Below are positions 28,265 through 36,574 of a stretch of DNA of 64,000 nucleotides, piece by piece. Made by a program: the position numbers and the translations under genes. The number at the start of each line of letters is the position of its first letter. Position 1 is the first letter of the stretch. The notes under the pieces were generated by a model. The model searched no databases and was not told where the DNA came from. It worked only from the letters and a program-made list of their open reading frames with translations. Source of the stretch: Pseudomonas chlororaphis subsp. aurantiaca (lineage in GTDB: Bacteria > Pseudomonadota > Gammaproteobacteria > Pseudomonadales > Pseudomonadaceae); NCBI RefSeq assembly GCF_013466605.1, contig NZ_CP059162.1, forward strand, positions 2,790,001 to 2,854,000, given 5' to 3'.

Positions 28265-28284
28265 ATTTAATGGATCCATTAAAT
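28265..28284. promoter_or_regulatory. VanR operator: 20-bp perfect palindrome before vanA
   Basis: ATTTAATGGATCCATTAAAT is symmetric over all 20 bases and lies 31 bases upstream of the vanA ATG, where a repressor would block transcription. Its core TGGATCCA equals the known VanR recognition core of Caulobacter. Confidence 0.75.
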
Positions 28285-28375
28285 GGGCGGCGGTGTTTAA
28301 GTGTCAACGATGAAGGCGCGGGTTAAGGTTGATTTGTGGGCGATTATCGGACTGTTAGTTGTTGGTTTTGTTTTT

Positions 28376-28387
28376 AATGGATCCATT
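28376..28387. promoter_or_regulatory. Second VanR-type operator upstream of vanA
   Basis: AATGGATCCATT is a perfect 12-bp palindrome with TTT on its left, the same left arm as the proximal site. The centres of the two sites are 107 bases apart, close to ten helical turns, so looping between two bound dimers is possible. Confidence 0.6.
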
Positions 28388-28531
28388 TGTGGGTGTTGTT
28401 AAACGCCCCAATGACAGAAAAAATGTCAGCGATGAAGGAGAGGGCGACGTTCGTCGACCCGAACTGGCGAGCGGGAGAGCCGCTCATGCGACGGCATTTC
28501 TTGGGGGAGATTGCTGGGGGACAGACCGTTG

Positions 28532-29413
28532 TTACTTCATAGGGGTGAAGCCGAACGCCTGTTCTTCCAGATTGGCCTGGATCAACTCATCCAATTGCCG
28601 GGTGGCCGGCGTAAGGTCCTTGCTGCCGCGATGAAGCACATAACCCAGGGTCGGTACCGCGGGTAAACCGGGCATGGGGACGAGATGGCTCGGCAGCCCG
28701 ATGCGGGTGCGCAAGGTCACCCCCAGCCCGGCCGCCACGGCCGCCCAGATGCCGGCGACGCTGGGGCTGGTCAGGGCGATCCGCCAGGGAATACGCGCCT
28801 CGTCCAGGGCCTGGGTAGCAGCACTGCGCAGCACGCAGGGGGCATCGAACAGGATCAGCGGCAGCGGCGACTCCGTCGGCAGCGACGGCATGTCGCGCGC
28901 GCCGATCCAGTGCATCTGGGTTTCGCCCAGCCGCGTGGCATGGGGCGATGGCTGCCCCGTGTCCCAGGCCAGCGCCAGGTCCAGGCCGTCGCTGTCGATC
29001 AGGGCAAGCAGTTCGGCATTGCGCGCGATCCTGACTTCGAGATTCACCCGTGGGTAGGCCTTGACGAAGCGCCGGAGGATATCGCTGAGAAAGTGTTCGC
29101 CAAAGTCCTCCTGCAACCCCAGGCGTACCGTCCCGGCGGTCTGCTGTTCATGCAGGGTCTGGAAAATGCTGTCGTTCAGTTCCAGGAGCCGGCGGGCATG
29201 GCTGAGCAGCGACTCGCCGGTGGGCGTCAAGGCCAGCCCTCGACCGGACCTGGCCAGTACCGGCGTGCCGATCTGCTCCTCGAGCTTCTTGAGTTGGGCG
29301 CTCACCGCGGAGGTCGAGCGGCCGAGTCGATCCGCCGCCTTGGTGAAGCTGTTGAACTCCACGCCGGTGACAAAGGTACGCAGTACATCGAGATCGAAGG
29401 TCGGACGGCGCAT
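28532..29413 (-). CDS. LysR-family transcriptional regulator
   Basis: A 293-residue LysR protein. It starts MRRPTFDLDVLRTFVTGVEF; the HTH is in KAADRLGRSTSAVSAQLKKL. The extra N-terminal residues of the longer open frame (to 29458) are not used in relatives. It is divergent from the CMD-family gene, so that gene and the tautomerase after it are the likely targets. A repeated ATTCGGGAT lies between them. Confidence 0.85.
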   Translation of the reverse strand: MRRPTFDLDVLRTFVTGVEFNSFTKAADRLGRSTSAVSAQLKKLEEQIGTPVLARSGRGLALTPTGESLLSHARRLLELNDSIFQTLHEQQTAGTVRLGLQEDFGEHFLSDILRRFVKAYPRVNLEVRIARNAELLALIDSDGLDLALAWDTGQPSPHATRLGETQMHWIGARDMPSLPTESPLPLILFDAPCVLRSAATQALDEARIPWRIALTSPSVAGIWAAVAAGLGVTLRTRIGLPSHLVPMPGLPAVPTLGYVLHRGSKDLTPATRQLDELIQANLEEQAFGFTPMK

Positions 29414-29428
29414 TCGAATAGTCCACTG

Positions 29429-29468
29429 ATTCGGGATTGTGGCTTCCATTAAATCCAATATTCGGGAT
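29429..29468. promoter_or_regulatory. Direct repeat, candidate LysR binding region
   Basis: ATTCGGGAT occurs at 29429-29437 and again at 29460-29468, 31 bases apart or three helical turns, inside the divergent intergenic region. This spacing suits two LysR dimers on one face of the helix. Confidence 0.4.
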
Positions 29469-29522
29469 GGTTTCGAGTTGATATTTTTCTCCCGTCATTG
29501 GGTTATTCAACGAGGAAGCATC

Positions 29523-29852
29523 ATGGATACAGCGATGGGGCAGGGGCGAGAGCCTGAGTACGCGCAAAAATTCGCCGACCTGACCAGGGATGTACTGTTC
29601 GGCGATATCTGGCAGCGCACCCAACTGCCGGCTCGGGAACGCAGCCTGGTGACGGTGGCGGCGCTGGTGGCGTTGTACCGCCTGGAGCAACTGCCGTTTC
29701 ATCTGCAGCGGGCGTTGGACAATGGCCTGGGGCGCGACGAGTTGGCTGAGGTGATCACCCATCTGGCGTTCTATTCCGGCTGGCCGACGGCCGCCTCGGC
29801 GCTGAAGGTGCTCAGCGATCTACAGGGTTCCAGCCTCGGTTTACAGGAGTAA
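29523..29852 (+). CDS. Carboxymuconolactone decarboxylase-family protein
   Basis: A 109-residue helical protein of the CMD/AhpD superfamily. The central LPARERSLVTVAALVALYRLEQ and LGRDELAEVITHLAFYSGWP match the CMD domain. It lacks the CxxC of AhpD, so peroxidase activity is unlikely. The ATG follows GAGGAAGC. It is six bases upstream of the tautomerase gene, so the two form an operon. The reaction is unknown; relatives are often linked to ring-cleavage or quinone chemistry. Confidence 0.82.
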   Translation: MDTAMGQGREPEYAQKFADLTRDVLFGDIWQRTQLPARERSLVTVAALVALYRLEQLPFHLQRALDNGLGRDELAEVITHLAFYSGWPTAASALKVLSDLQGSSLGLQE

Positions 29853-29858
29853 GCGCTT

Positions 29859-30233
29859 ATGCCCTTTGCCCGTATTTCCTTGCACCGAGGAAAGTCCGCC
29901 GAGTACCTGCAGGCCTTGTCGCAGGGGCTGCACGAGGCGCTGGTCGAGCGTTTCGAAGTGCCGGTGGCGGACCGCTTCCAGATCATTCACCAGCATGAAG
30001 TGGGCGAGCTGATATTCGACCGCGATTATCTGGGCGGCCCGCGCAGCCATGACTTTGTGCTGATCGCGATCACCGCCGGCCGGCCTCGATCGGTCGAGAC
30101 CAAACGGCGTTTCTATCGCGACCTGGTCGAGCGGCTGGGCCGGGCGCCGGGCATCGATGCCGAGGATGTGATGGTGGTGATTACCACCACCGAGGCAGAG
30201 GCATGGTCCTTTGGCGGTGGGCGGGGCAATTAG
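29859..30233 (+). CDS. Tautomerase-superfamily enzyme, malonate semialdehyde decarboxylase-like
   Basis: A 124-residue tautomerase fold protein. After Met removal Pro1 becomes the catalytic N-terminal proline. Asp37 (VADRFQIIHQHE) matches the MSAD aspartate, and the RPRS motif puts arginines at 74 and 76, one residue offset from MSAD Arg73/Arg75. The C-terminal WSFGGGRGN is also shared with MSAD relatives. Paired with a CMD-family gene, it may finish the breakdown of an unsaturated or halogenated acid; the substrate is not known. Confidence 0.78.
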   Translation: MPFARISLHRGKSAEYLQALSQGLHEALVERFEVPVADRFQIIHQHEVGELIFDRDYLGGPRSHDFVLIAITAGRPRSVETKRRFYRDLVERLGRAPGIDAEDVMVVITTTEAEAWSFGGGRGN

Positions 30234-30238
30234 CCTGC

Positions 30239-30922
30239 CTATGCGTTTCTGGTATCAGTCCTATCCAACGGATCGAAGCGCTCGCTCGTGTCCATCCGGA
30301 TATTTCGCAGGCCCAGGGTTTCCAGATGAGATGGGTACAGAGACTCGGAAAAATAGCTGATCAGGAGCGAGCGACGGCGTGCGCCGCTTGGGTTCAGGCT
30401 GCCGGCATGCAGCAGATCGACATCGAACACCAGGATGTCGCCGGCGGAGCCTGAAAGCTGCACGGACCGCGACTCGTCGGTGAGGTCGAATGGCGGCTCT
30501 CCCGGATCGGGGCGATGGCTGCCGGAGACGATACGGGTGGCGCCGTTCTCGGGGCCGTAGTTGTCGAGAAAAGCCAGGGCATTGGCTATGTCGCCTGGCC
30601 GTTGGGCCGACAGGTCGCGGTGCAACTGCTGATGGCCGCCACCGGCCAGGGGCTCGCGACCTTCCACCTGGGAGAGGAAGAAACGTTCCCCGATCAACTC
30701 GCCCACCACCGCCAGCAGCTGCGGCAGGCGGCACACCGCCTGGACCTTCGAAGCGGCGTCCAGCAGCGAATGGCGCCAGTCCATGCCGCGGGGCACGGGC
30801 CATTGGTTCGACGGCGTCACGCCCGCATCGAACGTGGCACGCAAGTCATCCAGCCATTCGGCCGGGATGACCCGACGCAGCAGCACATAACCCTGTCGAT
30901 GGAGTTGCTCGCGGTCAGTCAC
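30239..30922 (-). CDS. Phytanoyl-CoA dioxygenase (PhyH)-family oxygenase
   Basis: Iron(II)/2-oxoglutarate oxygenase of 227 residues. The metal triad is visible as QLHRDLS (HxD) and distal LLHAGSLNPSGARR with the nearby arginine for 2-oxoglutarate. Family phrases include GYVLLRRVIPAEWLDDLR and GATRIVSGSHR. It is convergent with the tautomerase operon, six bases from its end. No biosynthetic cluster is next to it, so the substrate cannot be given. Confidence 0.82.
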   Translation of the reverse strand: MTDREQLHRQGYVLLRRVIPAEWLDDLRATFDAGVTPSNQWPVPRGMDWRHSLLDAASKVQAVCRLPQLLAVVGELIGERFFLSQVEGREPLAGGGHQQLHRDLSAQRPGDIANALAFLDNYGPENGATRIVSGSHRPDPGEPPFDLTDESRSVQLSGSAGDILVFDVDLLHAGSLNPSGARRRSLLISYFSESLYPSHLETLGLRNIRMDTSERFDPLDRTDTRNA

Positions 30923-31097
30923 GGTTTTCTCGATTTCCTTATCAGCAATGCGTCCTGCAGAACGGCCCGGGGCTAAGTAGTCGGACAGTAATCAAGCGTA
31001 GCTTTAGCGATTCCAGCTCGATGCGGCCTCCCCAGCCATATTCATTCGCTACACCTCACCCCCCGATCTCGTGCGCACGATCATCTCCAGCCCGGAA

Positions 31098-31292
31098 ATG
31101 GAAGTGCGGCAAGGCACAAACGGTAGCTTGCTGGCGGCGGAAGATTACCTGGACGACACGTTGCAAAACCAGCCAGCCGCGATAGCGCTACGAACCGCCC
31201 AGGCCATCTGGAACGAACTCCACGGCGACCTGATGAGGGCAGGGCATCCGGATGAACTGATACCCTGGGAACCGAACGGCCCGCGTCGCTAG
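31098..31292 (+). CDS. Small hypothetical protein
   Basis: A 64-residue frame beginning MEVRQGTNGSLLAAEDYLDD and ending WEPNGPRR. Codon choice is normal for the genome, but no family is recognised and no good ribosome site is seen. A GTG at 31071 would add nine residues. It may be a genuine small gene or a remnant. The bases 30923-31097 on its left show no feature. Confidence 0.35.
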   Translation: MEVRQGTNGSLLAAEDYLDDTLQNQPAAIALRTAQAIWNELHGDLMRAGHPDELIPWEPNGPRR

Positions 31293-31316
31293 CTTCCTGC
31301 TATTTCTTTCGCGCTG

Positions 31317-31616
31317 CTATTTCTTGCACTCCGCCAACACCACTTTGCAGGTGCCGGGCGTGCCGCCGGAGCGGCCGGCATAACGGATGCAGTTATTCAG
31401 GGATTTCTGGCGCGCCATGCCCAAGGTGGAACCCCAGGCCAGGCCGCCTTCGCCGGAAGTGGGGAGCGCTTTGGCGTAACAGTTCGAGCCGATGCTGGCA
31501 GTCGAATATCGATACTGGGCGGTTTTGCTTGAACATCCCGCTATCAGCGCCAGGTTGATGGCGAGCAGGGAAAACAGGATCCATGACGAGTAGTGGCGTA
31601 CTGCTGTTCTGGTCAT
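31317..31616 (-). CDS. Small cysteine-containing lipoprotein
   Basis: A 99-residue protein with a lipoprotein signal: a hydrophobic stretch ending LALIAGCSS, giving acylated Cys28. The mature part has ASIGSNCYAKALPTSGEGGLAWGSTLGMARQKSLNNC in several short blocks and ends CKVVLAECKK; four cysteines could form two disulfides. Similar small lipoproteins of unknown role occur in Pseudomonas. Confidence 0.7.
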   Translation of the reverse strand: MTRTAVRHYSSWILFSLLAINLALIAGCSSKTAQYRYSTASIGSNCYAKALPTSGEGGLAWGSTLGMARQKSLNNCIRYAGRSGGTPGTCKVVLAECKK

Positions 31617-31770
31617 TCCAGTTCCCCTGTATCAAGACGGTAGAAACGTGTTTGCAATGCTGCTCTATTCAGCTTAGAGGGTATCGCGCCTGGCCCTGGA
31701 GCCGTCTGGCGGAGTGGGTGCGTTTGGCCGTGCCTTACGTCGGTTGCCATCCGTTTTTGCCTGATTGCCG

Positions 31771-32172
31771 TCATGGGTGTTGCGGCCAATGATCCTGGAT
31801 TTCGTACCACGAAGCCTTGAACGCCACCTGAATGTGTTTCTGTTTATCCGCGGTGAAGGGCGTATCCAGGGTGCCCAGGGCGATCGAGATCCAGTCGGCA
31901 TGATCGCCCTGGTCCCTGGACCAGAACAGCGACGAACCGCACTGACCGCAAAACTGGCGCAGCACCGACTCGGAGGATCGATAGGACTGGAGGCTCTCGG
32001 CCCCCTGAACGATGTGCAGGTCGCTGCGCAACACACTGCCATAACTGGCGAACGCCGCCCCATGGCTTTTCCGGCACTGGCTGCAATGGCAGTGGGAAAG
32101 CGCCTTGGGGCGGGACGAGAGCTGGTATTCAACGGCGCCGCACAGGCAGCTGCCCTGGAAGGTGTCAGTCAT
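31771..32172 (-). CDS. GFA/CENP-V-type zinc protein
   Basis: A 133-residue protein of the glutathione-dependent formaldehyde-activating (GFA) fold. Zinc ligands are seen in GSCLCGAVEYQL, HCHCSQCRKSHGAAF and FCGQCGSSLFWS. Members are structural relatives of Gfa, but most have no proven glutathione chemistry. The ATG lies at the edge of a GC-rich hairpin, where AAGGGG may serve as ribosome site. A second GFA protein is encoded at 53309. Confidence 0.85.
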   Translation of the reverse strand: MTDTFQGSCLCGAVEYQLSSRPKALSHCHCSQCRKSHGAAFASYGSVLRSDLHIVQGAESLQSYRSSESVLRQFCGQCGSSLFWSRDQGDHADWISIALGTLDTPFTADKQKHIQVAFKASWYEIQDHWPQHP

Positions 32173-32213
32173 TTAAGGGCGCCCCTTGAAACGAAAGGGC
32201 GCCCATTTAAGCA
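32171..32213. repeat. Hairpin element before the GFA gene, related to one at 32.94 kb
   Basis: Two GGGCGCCC palindromes inside ATTTAAG...ATTTAAGC arms form a strong hairpin; it also reads as a terminator for the minus-strand gene at 32248. The segment AAACGAAAGGGCGCCC then ATTTAAGC resembles AAACGAAGCGGGCG then ATTTAAGC at 32964-32985. Confidence 0.5.
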
Positions 32214-32247
32214 GTCGGTGTTGAGGATGTCGAACGGCTGATAAAGC

Positions 32248-32856
32248 TCAAGGCGCTCGGGCAAGTAGGGTTAACCACAGGGCAATACCGAAATCGCCCC
32301 TGATCGTATTGCGACTGCCCGCGGCACTGGCATAACCGTAATCCTTGGCGAGAGCATAAAGCGCTTCTGGACTTACGTTGCCGCCAAAAACAGAGACTGC
32401 ATTTGAAAAAGCTTGCGCAGGGAAGAATATTCTTCCAAACCAGGATGCTCTCACTCCTGCAACTTCTAGAATTACATCCTCGTTTACTGCGACAAGTTCG
32501 TTGATACTTCGATCAGAGACCGACTCTAGGCCCGTATCAAGACTTTTCCCTCTTAGGGCGAGTATGGATGCACCGTATATATGGTTTGTGAGCTGACCAA
32601 ACTTTCTGCCCGGAACCTTGAAGGTGGAAAAGTCCTTGCTTTTCTTATAGATCAGATGCGCAACTTTGTAATCCAGTTCGAATGCTTCTGAAACCGCTGA
32701 AAGATCGGAGCGATTTATCGGGAAGATGAACCCGAAGTAAGCATCTCTGGTCGCATCAATTTTCTCATGAAGATGCCTCTCCTTTTCCTTGTATAGCAAT
32801 TCAACGTCTTCGCACGTCACGCTACTCAAGTGAATAACATCCGATGATCTGTTCAT
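32248..32856 (-). CDS. Hypothetical AT-rich protein, probably acquired
   Basis: A 202-residue soluble protein with no recognised family. It begins MNRSSDVIHLSSVTCEDVEL, has a central KVPGRKFGQLTNHIYGASIL, and ends in a hydrophobic FGIALWLTLLARAP. The gene is markedly more AT-rich and uses rarer codons than its neighbours. Related hairpin elements lie on both sides, so it may sit in a cassette or small insertion. Function unknown. Confidence 0.6.
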   Translation of the reverse strand: MNRSSDVIHLSSVTCEDVELLYKEKERHLHEKIDATRDAYFGFIFPINRSDLSAVSEAFELDYKVAHLIYKKSKDFSTFKVPGRKFGQLTNHIYGASILALRGKSLDTGLESVSDRSINELVAVNEDVILEVAGVRASWFGRIFFPAQAFSNAVSVFGGNVSPEALYALAKDYGYASAAGSRNTIRGDFGIALWLTLLARAP

Positions 32857-33282
32857 GGCAATTCCCTTCGACTATCCCGAGAGATGATAAACGTTGAGTC
32901 GCGGGGGATCTCAACGCCCTACCTGACGATTAAGCTCAGGGGCGGGCTTTAGCTCGTCCCTGCAAACGAAGCGGGCGATTTAAGCGCATTGTTATGTCTT
33001 GTATTAAAGATCAAGTTCCTCCGTGAAAGTGACTGCGAATGTATTACATATAGTTCGAAAATCGCGCTTCATAATATCAATGTGCGTTTATTTATATAGC
33101 CAATCTCTCCAAGGATTCAGCCAGGGATATTCCCTCCTTTGGCAAGTATGGGAGGCTAAATCAAACTTTGAATCGTCCCTGATTTCCCAGGCACCCTCGA
33201 ACGACCGCAAAGGGTCTAGGCAGTCAGGCGTGACTGGTCGCTATCGGCCCAAAGCGGTTGTACCGGGATGGCGATCTTGCAT
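32857..33282. other. AT-rich intergenic region with one hairpin
   Basis: No convincing gene. CAGGGGCGGGC (32937-32947) can pair with GCTCGTCCCTG (32952-32962) through a TTTA loop using G-T pairs. It is followed by AAACGAAGCGGGCG, ATTTAAGC and TTGTTATG. The rest, 33000-33200, is AT-rich and featureless. Confidence 0.45.
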
Positions 33283-33819
33283 TCATTCAAGGCAGGCTTC
33301 AGGCGTCGCCGGCAAGCTATCGAGAAACGCGGCAATCTGCCGGGTGCCGCGCAAGTGCAGCGTAGGAATCTGCGGGCCTATGGCCAGGCGCACCGCCTCG
33401 ATACCCGGGCGGTAGCCACGGTCGAAATTCCACACGAAGTTCAGGAAGGTCAGGAACGCCCGGTCGAGCTTTTCCGTGCAGCCTGCGGCAAGGTCAGGCC
33501 GGGGGCGGTTCATTAGGCTGCGTATGATCACCCGGGTGAAACAGGTGAGCCGTGGGGTATCGAGCCAGATGATCAGGTCGGCACGGGGCAGGCGAAGGTC
33601 GAAGGTCCGCCGGGCATAGTTGCCTTCACACACCCAGGCAGCCGGTGCGACCGCTGCGCGGACCCGTTCGCGGAACTGCTCGGCGTCGGGTTCGACCCAG
33701 CCGGGCTCCCAGAACAGTGTGTCCAGGTGGGCCACAGGCAGGTTCCGGCGCTTGCCGAGGGCGCGGGCGAGGGTGGACTTCCCGCTCCCGGCATTACCCA
33801 GAATTACAATCCGTTGCAT
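33283..33819 (-). CDS. P-loop kinase-like protein (adenylate kinase/FlaR family)
   Basis: A 178-residue nucleotide-binding protein. The Walker A motif is ILGNAGSGKSTLARALGK at the N-terminus, with DLIIWLDTPRLTCFTRVIIR as the central strand and the conserved HLDTLFWEPGWVEPD. The ATG at 33819 is chosen because the P-loop strand begins MQRIVILG; the upstream open frame is not supported. Members have been called topology modulation proteins, but their substrate is unproven. Confidence 0.75.
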   Translation of the reverse strand: MQRIVILGNAGSGKSTLARALGKRRNLPVAHLDTLFWEPGWVEPDAEQFRERVRAAVAPAAWVCEGNYARRTFDLRLPRADLIIWLDTPRLTCFTRVIIRSLMNRPRPDLAAGCTEKLDRAFLTFLNFVWNFDRGYRPGIEAVRLAIGPQIPTLHLRGTRQIAAFLDSLPATPEACLE

Positions 33820-34098
33820 GGGAACTTCCTGTCGCGAAAAAAAGCCGGCGATTGTGCAGGTTTTGCATCGCCAGTTAAAGGCGGATAGCGGGGGCGACCA
33901 CACCGGGAATGAAATTTGTGGTTCCTGAAGCCGAGCGCAGGATGTCGATCCATCCTTGTCCGCATTGGCTGTTCGTTCCGACCGATTCCTGCCTGTCATG
34001 AAAAGCCGAGTCCGACCCTTTGTCGCCTGTCGGCAGCTCTCACCTTTCAGGGGTGTCTACTGCTAGTGAGGCTCTGTAGGTACAGAGAGGAGAGCGCC

Positions 34099-34443
34099 AT
34101 GAGCAATGAACAGGAGGCACCTGAAACCAAAGGGGTTGCAGTGCAGTTACTGGCAACCGTTGACCTGGGTCCCGAGATCGAGGGGATGGCCGGGCGCCAA
34201 CTCAGAATGCGTCTGGTGACCATCGAGCCTGGAGGTGTATTCGGGCCGATTCACAACCATAAAGACCGGCCAGGCGTCGTCTACATACTGGAAGGAACCA
34301 TCACTGACCATCGCAATGGCATCGACACGGACTATGGCCCGGGACTGGGCTGGCCCGAGGACAGGGACACCACGCACTGGCTCGAGAACAGAGGAACGGT
34401 TCCGGCGCGGGAGATCTCGGTCGATATTATCTGGCAAGAGTAA
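34099..34443 (+). CDS. Cupin-domain protein
   Basis: A 114-residue single cupin barrel. The first motif reads PGGVFGPIHNHKDRPGVVYILEG with two histidines and a downstream glutamate, enough to bind a metal. There is no signal peptide; GAGAGGAGAG precedes the ATG. It stands alone. Small cupins range from storage proteins to dioxygenases, so no reaction is assigned. The 279 bases before it (33820-34098) hold no gene. Confidence 0.75.
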   Translation: MSNEQEAPETKGVAVQLLATVDLGPEIEGMAGRQLRMRLVTIEPGGVFGPIHNHKDRPGVVYILEGTITDHRNGIDTDYGPGLGWPEDRDTTHWLENRGTVPAREISVDIIWQE

Positions 34444-34488
34444 GCCCAGGCCGAACATCGATAGGGGCGAGTCCGAGGCGCGGTTCAC

Positions 34489-34731
34489 TCAAGGCCGGTC
34501 ATTCCCCGTGCCCGCCGCCCCATTGGTAGGATTGCCCTCGGCCAGCATGCGGACCAGGATTTCCCGTTCCTTCACTCCAGGCACCAGGCCGCTGGTCTGG
34601 CCTTCCAGCAGCTTTATGATAATCGCCTGTCCAAGCTGCCCAGCGTCCAGCGCCTGACCTCGACGCTGGTGATGAAACGGGTGATTCAGGATTGTTCGCT
34701 GCCGCTGTGATTTGGGCTCTGCGGGGATCAT
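34489..34731 (-). CDS. Possible small hypothetical protein
   Basis: An 80-residue frame starting MIPAEPKSQRQRTILNHPFH, with a plausible helix (QLGQAIIIKLLEGQTSGLV) and genome-like codon use. No family and no clear ribosome site are visible. A longer frame reaches 34878 but would overlap the start of the copper-locus gene on the other strand. It may be a remnant. Confidence 0.3.
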   Translation of the reverse strand: MIPAEPKSQRQRTILNHPFHHQRRGQALDAGQLGQAIIIKLLEGQTSGLVPGVKEREILVRMLAEGNPTNGAAGTGNDRP

Positions 34732-34876
34732 GCATGGGCCTGTCAGGTTGTTTTTCCTGTTCGATAATCCTGGCTTAATCCGGCTACGCTGATATCGCGC
34801 CGAGCCTGGAGCCGCTGCCTGTTTATGCCCCGGCCCGAATTGTAAGAGTCGTTCTCCAGCACTAGACTCCATTCCC

Positions 34877-35218
34877 ATGAAACGCTACCTGCGGTTTTGT
34901 CTTGTCTTCCTGATCAGCCTGGCGCTTCCCCTCAGCGGGATGGCTGGCGTCCAGGCGCCGACCGAACCTTGCCCGATGAAGACGATGGGCATGGCGATGA
35001 TGGACGACATGGGCATGGACTGCTGCAACGACATGAAAAGCCCGGCCGAGCACGGCAAACCCTGCAAGCCGGGCCAGGAATGCAAGACCGGCGGCATGCT
35101 GCAAGTCTCGATCGTCAAGCCTGCCGTGACCCTGACCCACCCCGTTGTCCTGTCGTTCTCCAGCTATTTCCTGCCCGCGCAAAGCCCTTCCGGGGTGTGG
35201 CGACCGCCCCGGGCCTGA
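34877..35218 (+). CDS. Periplasmic Met/Cys-rich copper-locus protein (CopL-like)
   Basis: A 113-residue exported protein. The signal peptide is FCLVFLISLALPLSGMAG. The mature part is dense in possible metal ligands: CPMKTMGMAMMDDMGMDCCNDM, then HGKPCKPGQEC. It resembles the small Met/Cys-rich proteins placed ahead of copper operons. It precedes cusC by 99 bases and is probably cotranscribed, capturing periplasmic Cu(I) or Ag(I) or sensing it. The family name is tentative. Confidence 0.7.
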   Translation: MKRYLRFCLVFLISLALPLSGMAGVQAPTEPCPMKTMGMAMMDDMGMDCCNDMKSPAEHGKPCKPGQECKTGGMLQVSIVKPAVTLTHPVVLSFSSYFLPAQSPSGVWRPPRA

Positions 35219-35317
35219 TTCCTGTACCACACTGAGTCCCATCGCCTATTGAAGCGATGGCATATCTGCGCGCATGTCTGAAGAGCCGCGCAGGGATTCA
35301 TCACAGGAATCGTCAAC

Positions 35318-36574
35318 ATGAACCCCAAGTGCTATTGCACCGGCTGGTCCCTCGTGGCCGGCCTGGCGGCAGGCGTGCTGGTCTGGCCGAGCCTCGCTGG
35401 CGCCTTGACTCTCGACGAGGCGTTGCGCCTGGCCGAGAACAACGCGCCGTCGCTGAGCGCCCAGGACGCGAAAATCCAGGCCGCCAGCAGCGCGGCCATC
35501 CCCGCCGGCGAACTGCCCGACCCCAAGCTGTTGCTGGGGGTACAGAACTACCCCATTGGCGGCCCGGATCGCTGGCGCCTCGACCAGGACTTCATGACCA
35601 TGCAGATGGTCGGGATCCGCCAGGAAATGCCCAACAGCGACAAGCGCAAGGCCCGCGTCGAAGTCGCCGCCGGAGCGGTCGAGCGGGCCGCCGCCGAGCG
35701 TCGGGTGGAGTTGCTGAACGTGCGCCAGGCCACGGCCCTGGCCTGGATCGGCAGCTATTCGGTGGAGCGCAAGGCGGCGCTGCTCCAGGACCTCTACGAG
35801 GAAAACCGCCTGCTGGGTGCCACCGTGCGCGCGCAGATCGCCAGTGGCCGCGGGTTACCGGCGGATGCGGTGACGCCCCGCCAGGAGGCCGCGCAACTGG
35901 CCGAGCGCGAGGATGAACTGATCAGCCAGCGGGCCCAGGCCCGGGCCGCGCTCAAGCGCTGGATCGGCGCCGCCGCCAACGACCGGCCCGAGGGACGCTT
36001 GCCCGAGTGGCCGGTGGACAGCACAGGCTACGTGCACAAGCTGCAACACCACCCCGAACTGGCGGCCTTCGCGCCCATGACCCGCGAGGCAGAGGCCCGG
36101 GTTCATGAGGCCGAGGCCGACAAGCAGTCGGACTGGAGCTGGGAGCTGGACTACCAGCGCCGTGGCCGGGAGTTCGGCGATATGGTCAGCGTGCAGTTTT
36201 CCTGGGACTTGCCGTTGTTTCCCGGCTCGCGCCAGAACCCCAGGATCGCCGCCAGGCAGGCCGAGCTGAGCCAACTGGAGGCCGAGCGCGAAGCCCTGTC
36301 CCGGGAGCATGCCCAGCAACTGGAAGCGCAGTTGGCCGACTACGAGCGCCTGGATCGCGCGGTGCGCCGCAACCAGCAAAGCCTGGTGCCGCTGGCCCGG
36401 GAAAAGGTCGACCTGAGCCTGGCCAGCTATCGCGCCGGCAAGGGCGACCTGGCGGCGGTGGTCGCCGCCCGCCGCGAACTGATCGAAGCCCGCCTCAAGC
36501 AGATCGACGTCGAGGAACAGCGTGCCCTGACCAACGCGCGCCTGTATTTCGCCTATGGGGAGAGTGCGCAATGA
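35318..36574 (+). CDS. cusC: Outer-membrane channel of copper/silver efflux (TolC family)
   Basis: A 418-residue TolC-like outer-membrane factor. A signal peptide (GLAAGVLVWPSLAGALT) precedes two outer-membrane efflux repeats of long helices (residues ~30-210 and ~220-410). The opening LTLDEALRLAENNAPSLSAQ is typical. The adaptor gene starts four bases before its stop, so translation is coupled. The CusC/CzcC split is made from the Met-rich neighbours, which point to Cu/Ag. Confidence 0.88.
   Translation: MNPKCYCTGWSLVAGLAAGVLVWPSLAGALTLDEALRLAENNAPSLSAQDAKIQAASSAAIPAGELPDPKLLLGVQNYPIGGPDRWRLDQDFMTMQMVGIRQEMPNSDKRKARVEVAAGAVERAAAERRVELLNVRQATALAWIGSYSVERKAALLQDLYEENRLLGATVRAQIASGRGLPADAVTPRQEAAQLAEREDELISQRAQARAALKRWIGAAANDRPEGRLPEWPVDSTGYVHKLQHHPELAAFAPMTREAEARVHEAEADKQSDWSWELDYQRRGREFGDMVSVQFSWDLPLFPGSRQNPRIAARQAELSQLEAEREALSREHAQQLEAQLADYERLDRAVRRNQQSLVPLAREKVDLSLASYRAGKGDLAAVVAARRELIEARLKQIDVEEQRALTNARLYFAYGESAQ

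Noticed and set aside
32890..33010. Integron attC site
   Set aside because: The ends look attC-like, but the inner L boxes do not pair as required and no integrase is in the window; kept only as a possibility in the findings.
33023..33415. A 130-codon plus-strand frame in the AT-rich region
   Set aside because: No ribosome site or family, and it runs into the antisense of the P-loop gene.
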